A stretch of DNA of 64,000 nt from Parapusillimonas granuli (GTDB lineage Bacteria; Pseudomonadota; Gammaproteobacteria; Burkholderiales; Burkholderiaceae_B): assembly GCF_013416525.1 (NCBI RefSeq), contig NZ_JACCEM010000009.1, positions 1 through 64,000 of the forward strand. Reading direction: 5' to 3'. The position numbers and the translations under genes are program-made. The notes beneath the pieces are model-generated. The model was not told the origin of the DNA and searched no databases. It saw nothing but the letters and a program-made list of their open reading frames with translations. Numbering within the stretch: the first letter of the stretch is position 1; every line of letters begins with the position of its first letter. Below, one piece after another: positions 1-7,981 of the stretch.

Positions 1-122
1 CCTATCGGCTTCGCGCAGGATCCGGACTATCTGCTCGTCGCTGTATCGCGTCTTCTTCATATGCCTCTCACTCTCTGAGAGGCCATTGTCTCAAGTTACC
101 TTGGATCGAAAAAGCCGGGACA
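1..122 (-). mobile_element. IS3-family element, partial (5' end with start of orfA)
   Basis: On the minus strand an ORF starts at 60 and runs off the window edge. Its first residues, MKKTRYSDEQIVRIL, are the typical start of IS3-family (IS407-like) OrfA transposase, which binds the element ends. The flagellin reading frame stops matching flagellin at about 122. From there outward the minus strand begins TGTCCCGG, which fits an IS3-type terminus starting with TG, so I place the element end at about 122. The other end, orfB and any target duplication lie outside the window, so completeness cannot be judged. Confidence 0.75.
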
Positions 123-690
123 GGTCAAGATCATCGGCAGTCGCCTGCTTATTAGCGATCGAGCCTTCGCCGTCAACGTTAAAACCGTTCAAGCCCAGCG
201 TTTTGGCGGTAATCTGTTTAAGATTGATGGAAATAGTCTCATTGTCGTTGGCTCCTACTTGGACTTTCAGTTCATTGTCCTTAGCCAGAACCTTCACGCC
301 GTTGAATTGCGTTTGCGCCGAGACACGATCGATTTCATCCAGACGCTGCTGAATTTCTGCTTGAATCGAGTTCAAGTCAGAATCCGAGTTTGAACCATTC
401 GCTGCTTGCACAGACAGTTCGCGAATGCGTTGCAGATTGCTATTGATTTCGTTCAGCGCACCTTCGGTCGTTTGCGCGATGGAGATGCCGTCGTTGGCGT
501 TACGAGTGGCTTGGCCCAGACCCTTGATGTTGGCCGTGAAGCGGTTGGCGATGGCTTGACCAGCAGCGTCGTCCTTGGCGCTGTTGATGCGCAGGCCGGA
601 CGACAGGCGCTCAATGGCCGTGCCCAGGGCGCCTTGCGACTTTTGCAGGTTATTCTGCGAGACCTGAGCCAGGTAGTTGGTGTTAACAAC
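123..690 (-). pseudogene. fliC: Flagellin gene fragment, truncated at both ends
   Basis: The minus-strand frame from 690 to 123 reads as the N-terminal D0/D1 region and early central domain of flagellin: NTNYLAQVSQNNL, then RLSSGLRINSAKDDAAGQAIANR, then QTTEGALNEINSNLQRIRELSVQAANG. It is open throughout (about 189 codons). There is no start codon: upstream of GTT-GTT-AAC the frame meets TAG at about 705, so the first three to five residues are missing. The 3' side is cut by the IS3-type element at about 122, removing most of the central domain and the C-terminal D0/D1 helices needed for filament assembly. A short downstream piece (the GTG at 411) can be read as an ORF but is not a gene. No functional product is expected unless another copy exists. 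Confidence 0.88.
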
Positions 691-885
691 GAACCTTCTG
701 AGCTAAATCAGAGGCATAATTTGGCAAAATACCACATAGGCCTTCAATTCAAAGCAATGGCATGATCCGCTGCAGCAGCTCGTCCATGCGTGATTGTCGC
801 GATGGTCATTCCCTCGACAGCCGCTGCCCCCGCGCCGTGATCCAAGCCATGATGGTCTCCTGACATCCACTTCAGGGAGGCCGCC

Positions 886-1863
886 ATGAGCGAGCGCGAT
901 GCCGCCTACCGGCGCGTGTTCCATCACCCCCAGATGCTGCGCGACCTGCTGGCCTGCGTGCTGGAGGCCGATTGGCTGCGGGACCTGGACTGGGCGGGCC
1001 TGCGCGAGGTCAACACGCAGTACGTGGCCGAGCGCCTGCAGCGGCGCGTGGGCGACGGCGCCTGGAAGATCCCCCGGCGTTCGGGCCGCGCGCTGTACGT
1101 GCTGCTCATGCTCGAGCACCAAAGCCGGCCCGACGCCTACATGGCCCTGCGCATGGCGACCTACGCCGGCTTGTTGTACCAGTCGCTGCTGCGCCAGAAG
1201 CAGGTCAGGCGGCTGCTGCCGCCCATCCTGCCGGTGGTGCTCTATAGCGGGCGGCGTCCCTGGCGCGCGCAGCGGGACCTGGCCGGGCTGATCGAGCCGT
1301 CGGTGCCGGACTTATCGAGCTACCAGCTGCAGCTGCGCTACGTGCTGATCGACGAAGGCGCGCTGCTGCGCGCGGGCGGCCTGCCCGATGCGAACCTGGC
1401 GGGGCTGCTTTTTCGGCTGGAGCACAGCACGGCCATTGAGCAAATCCCGGAAATACTGCACACTTTGATGGACGCGGTGCAAGGGGAGGGGTTTGAGGAG
1501 TTGAACCGCAGCCTTGCCGCCTATATCCAGCACCTGGTGCTGTCGCGGGCCCAGCCGCAAGAGGCGGTGCCCCAGGTCACGAGTTTGCAGGAGCTTGTCA
1601 TGTTGATCAGTGAGAAGCCGGGCATGTGGGCCCGGCAGTGGAAGCGCGAGGGGATCCTGGAGGGGTTGCGGCAAGGCGAGCTGTCTGGCCAAGCAGCGCT
1701 GCTGGAACGTCTGCTGATCCGAAAGTTCGGCCCTTTGCCGGACACCCTGGTTCAGCGCATCCACACAGGCAGCGCTGCCGAGCTGGAGGTTTGGGCCCTG
1801 AACTTTGTCGACGCCGATTCCATCGTGCAGGTATTTGCTTCGACACAAAGCCCTTCGTCGTAA
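886..1863 (+). CDS. Rpn family recombination-promoting nuclease / putative transposase
   Basis: 325 aa. The sequence matches the Rpn/YhgA-like family (PD-(D/E)XK nuclease fold), whose E. coli members RpnA-E promote RecA-independent recombination and are linked to mobile DNA. Visible hallmarks are the N-terminal HHPQMLRDLLACVLE segment and the LEHQS motif around residues 76-80 followed by RPDAYMALRM, the usual 'EHQS-D-MALR' core. The C-terminal part (residues about 240-310) resembles the DUF4351-like tail. The ATG at 886 has a good ribosome site, AGGGAGG, just upstream. It lies alone beside the broken flagellin gene. A second, heavily deleted copy occurs at about 59,041-59,303, so the family has multiplied in this genome. 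Confidence 0.85.
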   Translation: MSERDAAYRRVFHHPQMLRDLLACVLEADWLRDLDWAGLREVNTQYVAERLQRRVGDGAWKIPRRSGRALYVLLMLEHQSRPDAYMALRMATYAGLLYQSLLRQKQVRRLLPPILPVVLYSGRRPWRAQRDLAGLIEPSVPDLSSYQLQLRYVLIDEGALLRAGGLPDANLAGLLFRLEHSTAIEQIPEILHTLMDAVQGEGFEELNRSLAAYIQHLVLSRAQPQEAVPQVTSLQELVMLISEKPGMWARQWKREGILEGLRQGELSGQAALLERLLIRKFGPLPDTLVQRIHTGSAAELEVWALNFVDADSIVQVFASTQSPSS

Positions 1864-2056
1864 ACCATACGATTTATGTTTGATTGCTTTCCTGCATCCA
1901 GCAAGGAACGTCCCGACTGCCATCCATGACCCTCGGGCAGCTCAGGTGTAAACGGTATAGCCCGTCCGTTATTTCGCTGCCGCAAAAACTTATGGCTAAA
2001 GTAAGCGGACAGTGGTGCTGGATCTGTCGCCTTCGCCCTGAAAAATTGCGATTGAC

Positions 2057-3322
2057 TCAGTATTCGCGTTCGACCACCTTCAGGAAAGCGGATCTTCTTT
2101 CCGACATGGGCCCGAATTCCTCTGTGATCTGCTGCAGGGTGGCGCCTTGCGTCAAGGCGTCCAGGATGTCCGCCCAGTCTTGCATCAGTATGCGGCGCGA
2201 ACTGACGTATTTGGTATGTTCGTAAGGGGCCCGCGAGGGGTCTTTTTTGGTGTGGGCCAGCTGCAGGTCGACGCGGTTGTCCGGGTAGCTCAGCAGGCTG
2301 AGCAAGGTGGTGGCGGTGGAGCGAAAGCCGTGTGTAGAGAACCTGCCCCGGTATCCCAGTGATTCGATGGCGTGGTTCAGCGTCGTTACGCCGATGGGCT
2401 GGTTTGGCCTGCGGCTGTTCGGAATCAGGTATTTGCCGTGGCCGGTGACGGCATGCAGTTCTTTTAGCAAGGCGAGCGTCTGCCGGGACAGCGGCACAAG
2501 ATGGGGCCGGCGCATTTTCATGTTTTCCGCGGGAATCGACCAGGTTGCGTCCTCCAGGCTGAACTGGTCCCAGGTGGCGCGGCGGATTTCCACGGTGCGG
2601 ACGAAGGTCAATGCAACCAGCTTCAGCGCCGTCTTCGTCGTGAAAAAACCGTCCCAATCATCCAGCTTGCGCATGAAAGGCGCGATTTCCTGCCAGGGCA
2701 AGGGGGGGTTATGGCGAATGGGCGGGCGCTTGACGAGGCGTTTCAGCATGGCGGCCGGGTCGTGTTCGCACAGGCCTTGCTGTGCGCCATAGCTGAAGAT
2801 CTGGCTGATCCATTGGCGCACCGCCATTGCGGCGCTGACGCCGCGTTCGGAGATGTCCAGGATCAGGGGGCGGATGTTCAGCACGCCGACCGCCGTGATG
2901 GGCAGCTTTCCGATGACGGGGAAGATGTCCCGTTCGAGATAGCTTTTTACTTGCTTCGCGTAGGTGTCGCTCCATGATTTATTGGACTTCATCCAATCGT
3001 GCGCCACCGCTTCGAAAGTATGGCCGTTTCTTTGGATTTGCTGGCTGAGAAGGGCTTTTTTGTTGATGAGCGGATGGATGCCTTGCTTGACGAGTTCGCG
3101 GGCTTTGTCGCGTTCCAGGCGGGCGGCTTGCAGGCTGACTTCAGGGTATTTTCCTATGGAGAATACTTGCGACACCGACCCGATGCGGTAGCGATAGCGC
3201 CAAAGCTTGCCCCCGGCGGGAGTGACGTACAGGTACAGGCTGCCGCCGTCTTTAAGCGAATAGGGTTTGGGTTGGGGAGTGGCTGTTTCGATTTTCCGTA
3301 CGGTCAGCAAGCTGGTTGCCAT
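2057..3322 (-). CDS. P4-type tyrosine integrase (DUF4102 + phage integrase domain)
   Basis: 421 aa from the ATG at 3322; the frame is open further upstream, but that extension has no integrase features. The N-terminal arm-binding DUF4102 domain (SLKDGGSLYLYVTPAGGKLWRYRYR, then IGKYPEVSLQAAR) is followed by the SAM-like core-binding and catalytic domains. Catalytic residues visible are Arg in TFVRTVEIRRATW, HxxR in HGFRSTATT, the second His in QLAHTKKD, and a Tyr in APYEHTKY. Such enzymes insert genomic islands at tRNA 3' ends, yet no tRNA, att repeat or island cargo lies beside it. It is probably the survivor of an element, or of one extending beyond the window. Confidence 0.9.
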   Translation of the reverse strand: MATSLLTVRKIETATPQPKPYSLKDGGSLYLYVTPAGGKLWRYRYRIGSVSQVFSIGKYPEVSLQAARLERDKARELVKQGIHPLINKKALLSQQIQRNGHTFEAVAHDWMKSNKSWSDTYAKQVKSYLERDIFPVIGKLPITAVGVLNIRPLILDISERGVSAAMAVRQWISQIFSYGAQQGLCEHDPAAMLKRLVKRPPIRHNPPLPWQEIAPFMRKLDDWDGFFTTKTALKLVALTFVRTVEIRRATWDQFSLEDATWSIPAENMKMRRPHLVPLSRQTLALLKELHAVTGHGKYLIPNSRRPNQPIGVTTLNHAIESLGYRGRFSTHGFRSTATTLLSLLSYPDNRVDLQLAHTKKDPSRAPYEHTKYVSSRRILMQDWADILDALTQGATLQQITEEFGPMSERRSAFLKVVEREY

Positions 3323-3537
3323 GGCGGGTAACGATGGATTGGGCGGGATGGTTGGCGTGCGTATGCGCCAATATACACATTTGCGCCGGCTCGAGGTATT
3401 CGTGGAATCCGCGCAACAAGATGTCCGATGGAAGGATGCGCCCCGGTTCGAGCCTGAAAAGTAATTTCGAAGCAACGGGCCCGGCTGCTATAGTGAGCTT
3501 CTTGATCCATATGAATATTACGCAGGGGCCATTATCA

Positions 3538-4515
3538 ATGACCACACGGAGACACTTTCTTTCGTTCGCCGCGGCGGCTGCCGCGGGTTCCGCTTTGGGC
3601 TGGGGCCGGCCGGCCGCCGCGCAGGCGGGCGTCACCAAGCTGTTCGTCGGTTTCCAGGCCGGCGGCGGGTTCGATGCCTTGGCGCGCATCGTGGCGGAGC
3701 AGTTGCAGAAACACGAAGGCAAGACCTTCATCGTTGAAAACAAGCCGGGCGCGGCCGGCCGGCTGGCGGTCGATTCGGTCCGGCGGTCGGCGCCGGACGG
3801 CTCGGTGCTTCTGGTGACGCCGTCTCCGGTGCTGACGCTGGCGCCCCATACGGAAAGCGATGTCGCATTCGACCCGCTGCGCGATCTGGTGACGATCGCG
3901 CGTCTGGCCTCGTTCGATTACGGCTTCGCGGTAAGCGCGGCATTGAATGTCTCGACATTGCAGGACTATATCGACGCCGTGCGCAAGGACGGCAAGCTGG
4001 GCGCATACGGGTCGCCGGGCGTCGGGCTGACGCCGCATCTGGTCGGGATGATTCTGGGGCGCGAGGCGGGCATCGAACTGTTGCACGTGCCTTACAAGGG
4101 CACGGCGCCCGCGCTGCAGGACGCCATGGGGAACCAGGTTCCAGCCGTTTGCGCGACCGCGCCCGCATTGGTCGCCGGCCACAAGAGCGGGCGCATCCGC
4201 GTCCTGGCGACGACCGGCTCCCAGCGCAATCCCGACCTGCCGGATGTCCCCACTTTCACCGAGTCGGGGCTGAAAGACCTGGTCATCGAGGATTGGGCGG
4301 TGATGAGCGCCCCGGCGGGGACGCCGGCGCCGGTGGTCGATGCGCTCAGCAAGGCCGTGCTCGCATCCCTGACCGACCCGAAGCTGCAGCAGCAATTCAA
4401 GCAGCAGGGCTTCTATCCGGCCGGTTTGGCGGCCGAGGCCGCCGCGGCGCTGTTGAAGTCCGACTACGAACAATGGAAGACGCTCGTCAAGGCGTTGGAT
4501 TTCAAAGGCAATTAG
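3538..4515 (+). CDS. Bug/TctC family periplasmic solute-binding protein
   Basis: 325 aa. The N-terminus is a twin-arginine-like signal (TTRRHFLSF, then an Ala-rich stretch ending AAAQA), followed by the Bug fold: FQAGGGFDALARIVAEQL, VENKPGAAGRLAVDSV, PYKGTAPALQDAMGNQV and a C-terminal DVPTFTESGL block. Bug proteins bind carboxylates or other small anions and feed tripartite tricarboxylate transporters; they are hugely expanded in Bordetella and relatives. No tctA/tctB membrane genes are adjacent, so it may share a transporter encoded elsewhere. I chose the ATG at 3538 because it starts directly at the signal peptide. The sulfatase gene starts 7 bp after its stop, suggesting a shared transcript. 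Confidence 0.92.
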   Translation: MTTRRHFLSFAAAAAAGSALGWGRPAAAQAGVTKLFVGFQAGGGFDALARIVAEQLQKHEGKTFIVENKPGAAGRLAVDSVRRSAPDGSVLLVTPSPVLTLAPHTESDVAFDPLRDLVTIARLASFDYGFAVSAALNVSTLQDYIDAVRKDGKLGAYGSPGVGLTPHLVGMILGREAGIELLHVPYKGTAPALQDAMGNQVPAVCATAPALVAGHKSGRIRVLATTGSQRNPDLPDVPTFTESGLKDLVIEDWAVMSAPAGTPAPVVDALSKAVLASLTDPKLQQQFKQQGFYPAGLAAEAAAALLKSDYEQWKTLVKALDFKGN

Positions 4516-4522
4516 GGTCGGT

Positions 4523-5965
4523 ATGGGTTCCAGGAATGTCATCGTCTTGCTGTCGGATGAGCACAATGCCGACGTCATGGGTTGCGCGGGCCATGCCATG
4601 GTCCAGACCCCCAATCTGGATGCGCTCGCCAAGAAGGGCACACGCTATACCGCGGCCTATACGCCTTCGCCGATCTGCGTGCCGGCGCGCGCCAGCATCG
4701 CCACCGGCCGCCATGTGCATGAGCACCGCTGCTGGGACAATGCCATCGCCTACGATGGGCGCACCCCCAGCTGGGGCCATCGCCTGCAGCAGGCGAACAT
4801 ACCCGTGGAGTCCATAGGCAAGCTGCATTACCGCAAGGAAGAGGACCCGACCGGGTTCGACCGGCAGCAGCTGCCGGTGCACATCATGGACGGCATCGGG
4901 CAGGTGTTTGGATCGGTGCGCGATCCCTTGCCTGAAACCATCGGCAAGATGCCGTTGTTCGACAAGATCGGGGCGGGCGAGTCGAGCTACAACCGTTTCG
5001 ATCGGAGCGTGGCGGAGCTGGCCGTGCAATGGCTGCGCGATCGTGAAAAATCGCAAGACGGCCGGCCCTGGGTGCTGTTCGTCGGCCTGGTCGCGCCGCA
5101 TTTCCCCTTGATCGTGCCGCAAGCCTACCTGGACCTCTATCCGCTGGACAAGATCCCGCTGCCCAGGCTGTTGCCCAGGGACGGCTATGTGCGCCACCCG
5201 TGGGTGGAGCGGCAGGTCAGGTATTCGGATCATGACGCGGCGGTGGGCCCCGACGAGCGCAAGCGGCTTGCCATTGCGACCTATTATGCGCTGACCACTT
5301 TCATGGATGAGCAGGTCGGCAAGATTCTGGCCGCGCTGGACGACACGCGCTTTGCCGGCGACACGACGGTCGTGTATTCCAGCGACCATGGCGACAACAT
5401 GGGCGTGCGCGGCACCTGGAACAAGTGCCTGCTGTACCGGGAGTCGACCGCGGTCCCCATGATTCTATGCGGGCCGGACGTGCCGGCGGGCAAGGTGTGC
5501 GGCACGCCCGTCAGCCTGGTCGATTTGTACCCGACGATCACGGAGGAGGCCGGCGCCGGCCGGCATGCGGAAGACGCCGATCTGCCGGGCGCCTCGCTGG
5601 TGAAGCTGGCCAATGAAAAAGAGGATCCCGATCGCGTGGTACTCAGTGAATATCACGCCATCGGCTCGGACTCGGCCGGCTACATGGTCGCCGATGCTCG
5701 GTACAAATACCATGAATACGTAGGCTATCCGCCGGAGCTTTTCGATCTGCGGAGCGACCCCGGCGAGGCCGTCGATCTTGCCGGCAAGCCGGAGTATCGG
5801 GAAGTCATCAGCCGCTACGCCGAAAAGCTGCGCGCCATCCTGGATCCGGTGGCGGCCGATGCCCGCGCGAAAAAAGACCAGGCGGCGCTCGTGGCGTCGT
5901 TCGGGGGCAGGGAAAAGGCGCTGTCCATGGGCACGCCGGGCGCTTCGCCCGTGCCGACGGTGTAG
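4523..5965 (+). CDS. Sulfatase / alkaline-phosphatase-superfamily hydrolase
   Basis: 480 aa. The active-site signature ICVPARASIATGRH (C52-x-P-x-R56) is the CxPxR motif in which Cys is converted to formylglycine in type I sulfatases and phosphonate monoester hydrolases. Metal ligands are suggested by SDEHNADVMG near residue 12 and SSDHGDNMG near residue 290. No signal peptide is seen, so the enzyme should be cytoplasmic. It may cleave a sulfate (or phosphonate) ester brought in with help from the Bug receptor just upstream. Substrate is not deducible; choline sulfatase-like is one possibility. Confident on superfamily, unsure on reaction. Confidence 0.88.
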   Translation: MGSRNVIVLLSDEHNADVMGCAGHAMVQTPNLDALAKKGTRYTAAYTPSPICVPARASIATGRHVHEHRCWDNAIAYDGRTPSWGHRLQQANIPVESIGKLHYRKEEDPTGFDRQQLPVHIMDGIGQVFGSVRDPLPETIGKMPLFDKIGAGESSYNRFDRSVAELAVQWLRDREKSQDGRPWVLFVGLVAPHFPLIVPQAYLDLYPLDKIPLPRLLPRDGYVRHPWVERQVRYSDHDAAVGPDERKRLAIATYYALTTFMDEQVGKILAALDDTRFAGDTTVVYSSDHGDNMGVRGTWNKCLLYRESTAVPMILCGPDVPAGKVCGTPVSLVDLYPTITEEAGAGRHAEDADLPGASLVKLANEKEDPDRVVLSEYHAIGSDSAGYMVADARYKYHEYVGYPPELFDLRSDPGEAVDLAGKPEYREVISRYAEKLRAILDPVAADARAKKDQAALVASFGGREKALSMGTPGASPVPTV

Positions 5966-6007
5966 AGCGTTTCACCGCCCGCGGGCATGCAGGCGGTGAA
6001 GCGCTCT
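5964..6007. terminator. Bidirectional hairpin between convergent genes
   Basis: A long imperfect inverted repeat (GAGCGTTTCACCGCC paired with GGCGGTGAAGCGCTC around a 12-base loop) lies exactly between the sulfatase stop and the stop of the convergent chemotaxis receptor gene. It is well placed to end transcription from both sides, although neither strand shows a long T-run. Confidence 0.6.
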
Positions 6008-7712
6008 AGGCCGATACGGCCTCGCGCTCGGCGGGGATGAGCCTGATGGCGCCGCCGCGAGCCTTCCGTTCCTGGGGTTCAAGGGCCGGCGCTGCGTCAT
6101 AAGCGGCGTCAGCGAATGCTTGCGCCGGCTTTTTTCCGCCGGTGTTCAGCACATCGATGGACAGGCGCAGGTTCCTGGCTTCGTCGCCCAGCGCCCGCAC
6201 GGTGTGGCCCAGGTCCTGAACCAGGGCCGCGTTCTGCTGCGTGGCGCCGTCCATTTGCGTGATGGCCTGGTTGATCTGTTGCAGTCCGCCGAATTGTTCT
6301 GCGGATGCGGTGGAGATCTCGGCCATGATGTCGGTGACCTTGCGCACGGACTCGACGATTTCGTCCATGGTCGCGCCGGCCCGGGCCGCCTGTTCCGAGC
6401 CGGCCGCCATGCGTTCGACCGAGGCCTTGATGAGTTCCTTGATTTCCTTGGCGGCGGTGGAGCTCTTCTGGGCCAGGCTGCGCACTTCGCCGGCGACGAC
6501 GGCGAACCCCTTGCCGGCTTCGCCGGCGCGGGCCGATTCGACGGCGGCGTTCAAGGCCAGGATGTTGGTCTGGAAGGCGATGTCCTCGATCAGGGAAACG
6601 ATGTCGCCGATCCTGCGGGAGCTTTCATGTATGCCGTGCATGGTGGCGACCACCTCGTTCACGACGCCGCCGCCACGCTGGGCGGTCTGCATGCTGGCAT
6701 CGGCCAGGCGGCTGGCCAGGTTGGCGTTGTCGGTATTCTGCTTGACGGTGACGGTCAGCTGTTCCATGCTGGCGGCCGTTTCCTGCAGGGACGCGGCCTG
6801 GTCTTCCGTGCGGGCGGAAAGATTGGTGTTGCTGGCTTCCAGCACCTGGGCGGTGCTGGCGGTGACGCGGGCGCCGTTGTGGACGTCGATGGCGATGCCA
6901 AGCAGGCTCTTGCGCATCATGTCCAGGTAGAAATACAGGTTGCCGACTTCCCCTTTCTGGTCGGCGTCGATGTCTATCTGCAGGTTGCCGGCGGAGATTT
7001 GCCTGGCGATCTTGGCGGCGCCTTCCAGCGGCCGGACGACGCGCTGGGCGATGATCCAGCCGTAGACCAGGCTCGCGATGGTGGCCGCGGCGATGCCGCC
7101 CAGCGCCCACCACCGATGAGGCTCGGGCACGCCGCCCGTCAGGGCGAACCAGGCCGTGGCGGCGATGGTGGCGGTGGTGAGCGCCGCCATGCGCAGCATG
7201 CCCGCCCGCAGCGTGTTGCTGAAGGGCGCGCAGGCCAGGTCCACGAGCCGGCGCCAGCCGGTGCGCACGCGTTGCCCGCCTTTGATGGCGTAGCCGCGCG
7301 CCCGTCCGGCATTGACTTGATCATAGAATTCCTGGGCGGCCGCGATCTGCTCGTCGGTCGGTTTGATGCGCACGGACGCGTAGCCGGTGACTTCACCGCC
7401 TTCGAAAATGGGGGCTGCGTTGGCCAGCACCCAGTAATAGCCGCCGTCTTTCCGGCGATTCTTGACCAGGCCCAGCCACGGCTTCTTGGCGTGCAGCGTG
7501 TCCCATAAATCCTGGAAGGCCTCGGGGGGCATGTCCGGGTGGCGGATCACGTTATGGGGCTTGCCGATCAATTCTTCGCGGGTGTAGCCGCTGACTTCGA
7601 AGAAGGCGGGGTTGGCGTAGGTGATACGGCCTTTCTTGTCGGTTTTCGAGATCAGGTACTGATCCGGACGCAGCTTGGTTTCTACATCGTAGACGGGATA
7701 ATTCTTGCGCAT
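6006..7712 (-). CDS. Methyl-accepting chemotaxis protein with N-terminal PAS domain (Aer-like)
   Basis: 568 aa. The N-terminal PAS domain (about residues 15-130: [53 protein letters not shown]) resembles the FAD-binding sensor of the aerotaxis receptor Aer. Two hydrophobic segments near residues 170-220 have only a short loop between them, so there is no periplasmic ligand domain. A HAMP-like region and the cytoplasmic signalling hairpin follow, with the conserved tip [34 protein letters not shown]. It probably senses redox or energy state rather than an external ligand. It is transcribed in the same direction as the TRAP operon but is separated from it by two terminators. Confidence 0.93.
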   Translation of the reverse strand: MRKNYPVYDVETKLRPDQYLISKTDKKGRITYANPAFFEVSGYTREELIGKPHNVIRHPDMPPEAFQDLWDTLHAKKPWLGLVKNRRKDGGYYWVLANAAPIFEGGEVTGYASVRIKPTDEQIAAAQEFYDQVNAGRARGYAIKGGQRVRTGWRRLVDLACAPFSNTLRAGMLRMAALTTATIAATAWFALTGGVPEPHRWWALGGIAAATIASLVYGWIIAQRVVRPLEGAAKIARQISAGNLQIDIDADQKGEVGNLYFYLDMMRKSLLGIAIDVHNGARVTASTAQVLEASNTNLSARTEDQAASLQETAASMEQLTVTVKQNTDNANLASRLADASMQTAQRGGGVVNEVVATMHGIHESSRRIGDIVSLIEDIAFQTNILALNAAVESARAGEAGKGFAVVAGEVRSLAQKSSTAAKEIKELIKASVERMAAGSEQAARAGATMDEIVESVRKVTDIMAEISTASAEQFGGLQQINQAITQMDGATQQNAALVQDLGHTVRALGDEARNLRLSIDVLNTGGKKPAQAFADAAYDAAPALEPQERKARGGAIRLIPAEREAVSA

Positions 7713-7763
7713 GGTTGGCGATGTCTCTTGAAGCGGGGGCAGGCTGCGGTGGTCTGCGCTTAT

Positions 7764-7790
7764 GAAAAAGCCCTGGTTGCCCAGGGCTCT
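7764..7790 (-). terminator. Rho-independent terminator upstream of the chemotaxis receptor gene
   Basis: Read on the minus strand, an 8-bp stem (AGCCCTGG with CCAGGGCT, 4-base loop) is followed directly by TTTTT. It stands between the TRAP operon and the receptor gene and should block read-through from dctM. Confidence 0.7.
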
Positions 7791-7936
7791 GCGGCGGCTT
7801 GCTTACGTTTTGTCGTGAGCAGCGTTAATTTGTTCATTCTAGCTCATAAAACCATGCCTACGACATGGGTATTTGCGCGGATGATGCGGGTATTTTCCAG
7901 GGCCGCCAATGCATGCGCCATGGGGCGCCATGAATG

Positions 7937-7966
7937 AAAAGGGGCCGCCCCCCGCGGGACGGCCCC
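7937..7966 (-). terminator. Rho-independent terminator after dctM
   Basis: On the minus strand a GGGGCCG/CGGCCCC stem with a C/G-rich loop ends in TTTT about 16 bp after the dctM stop codon, as expected for the end of the dctPQM transcript. Confidence 0.7.
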
Positions 7967-7981
7967 CTGGCTTTCACGGCA

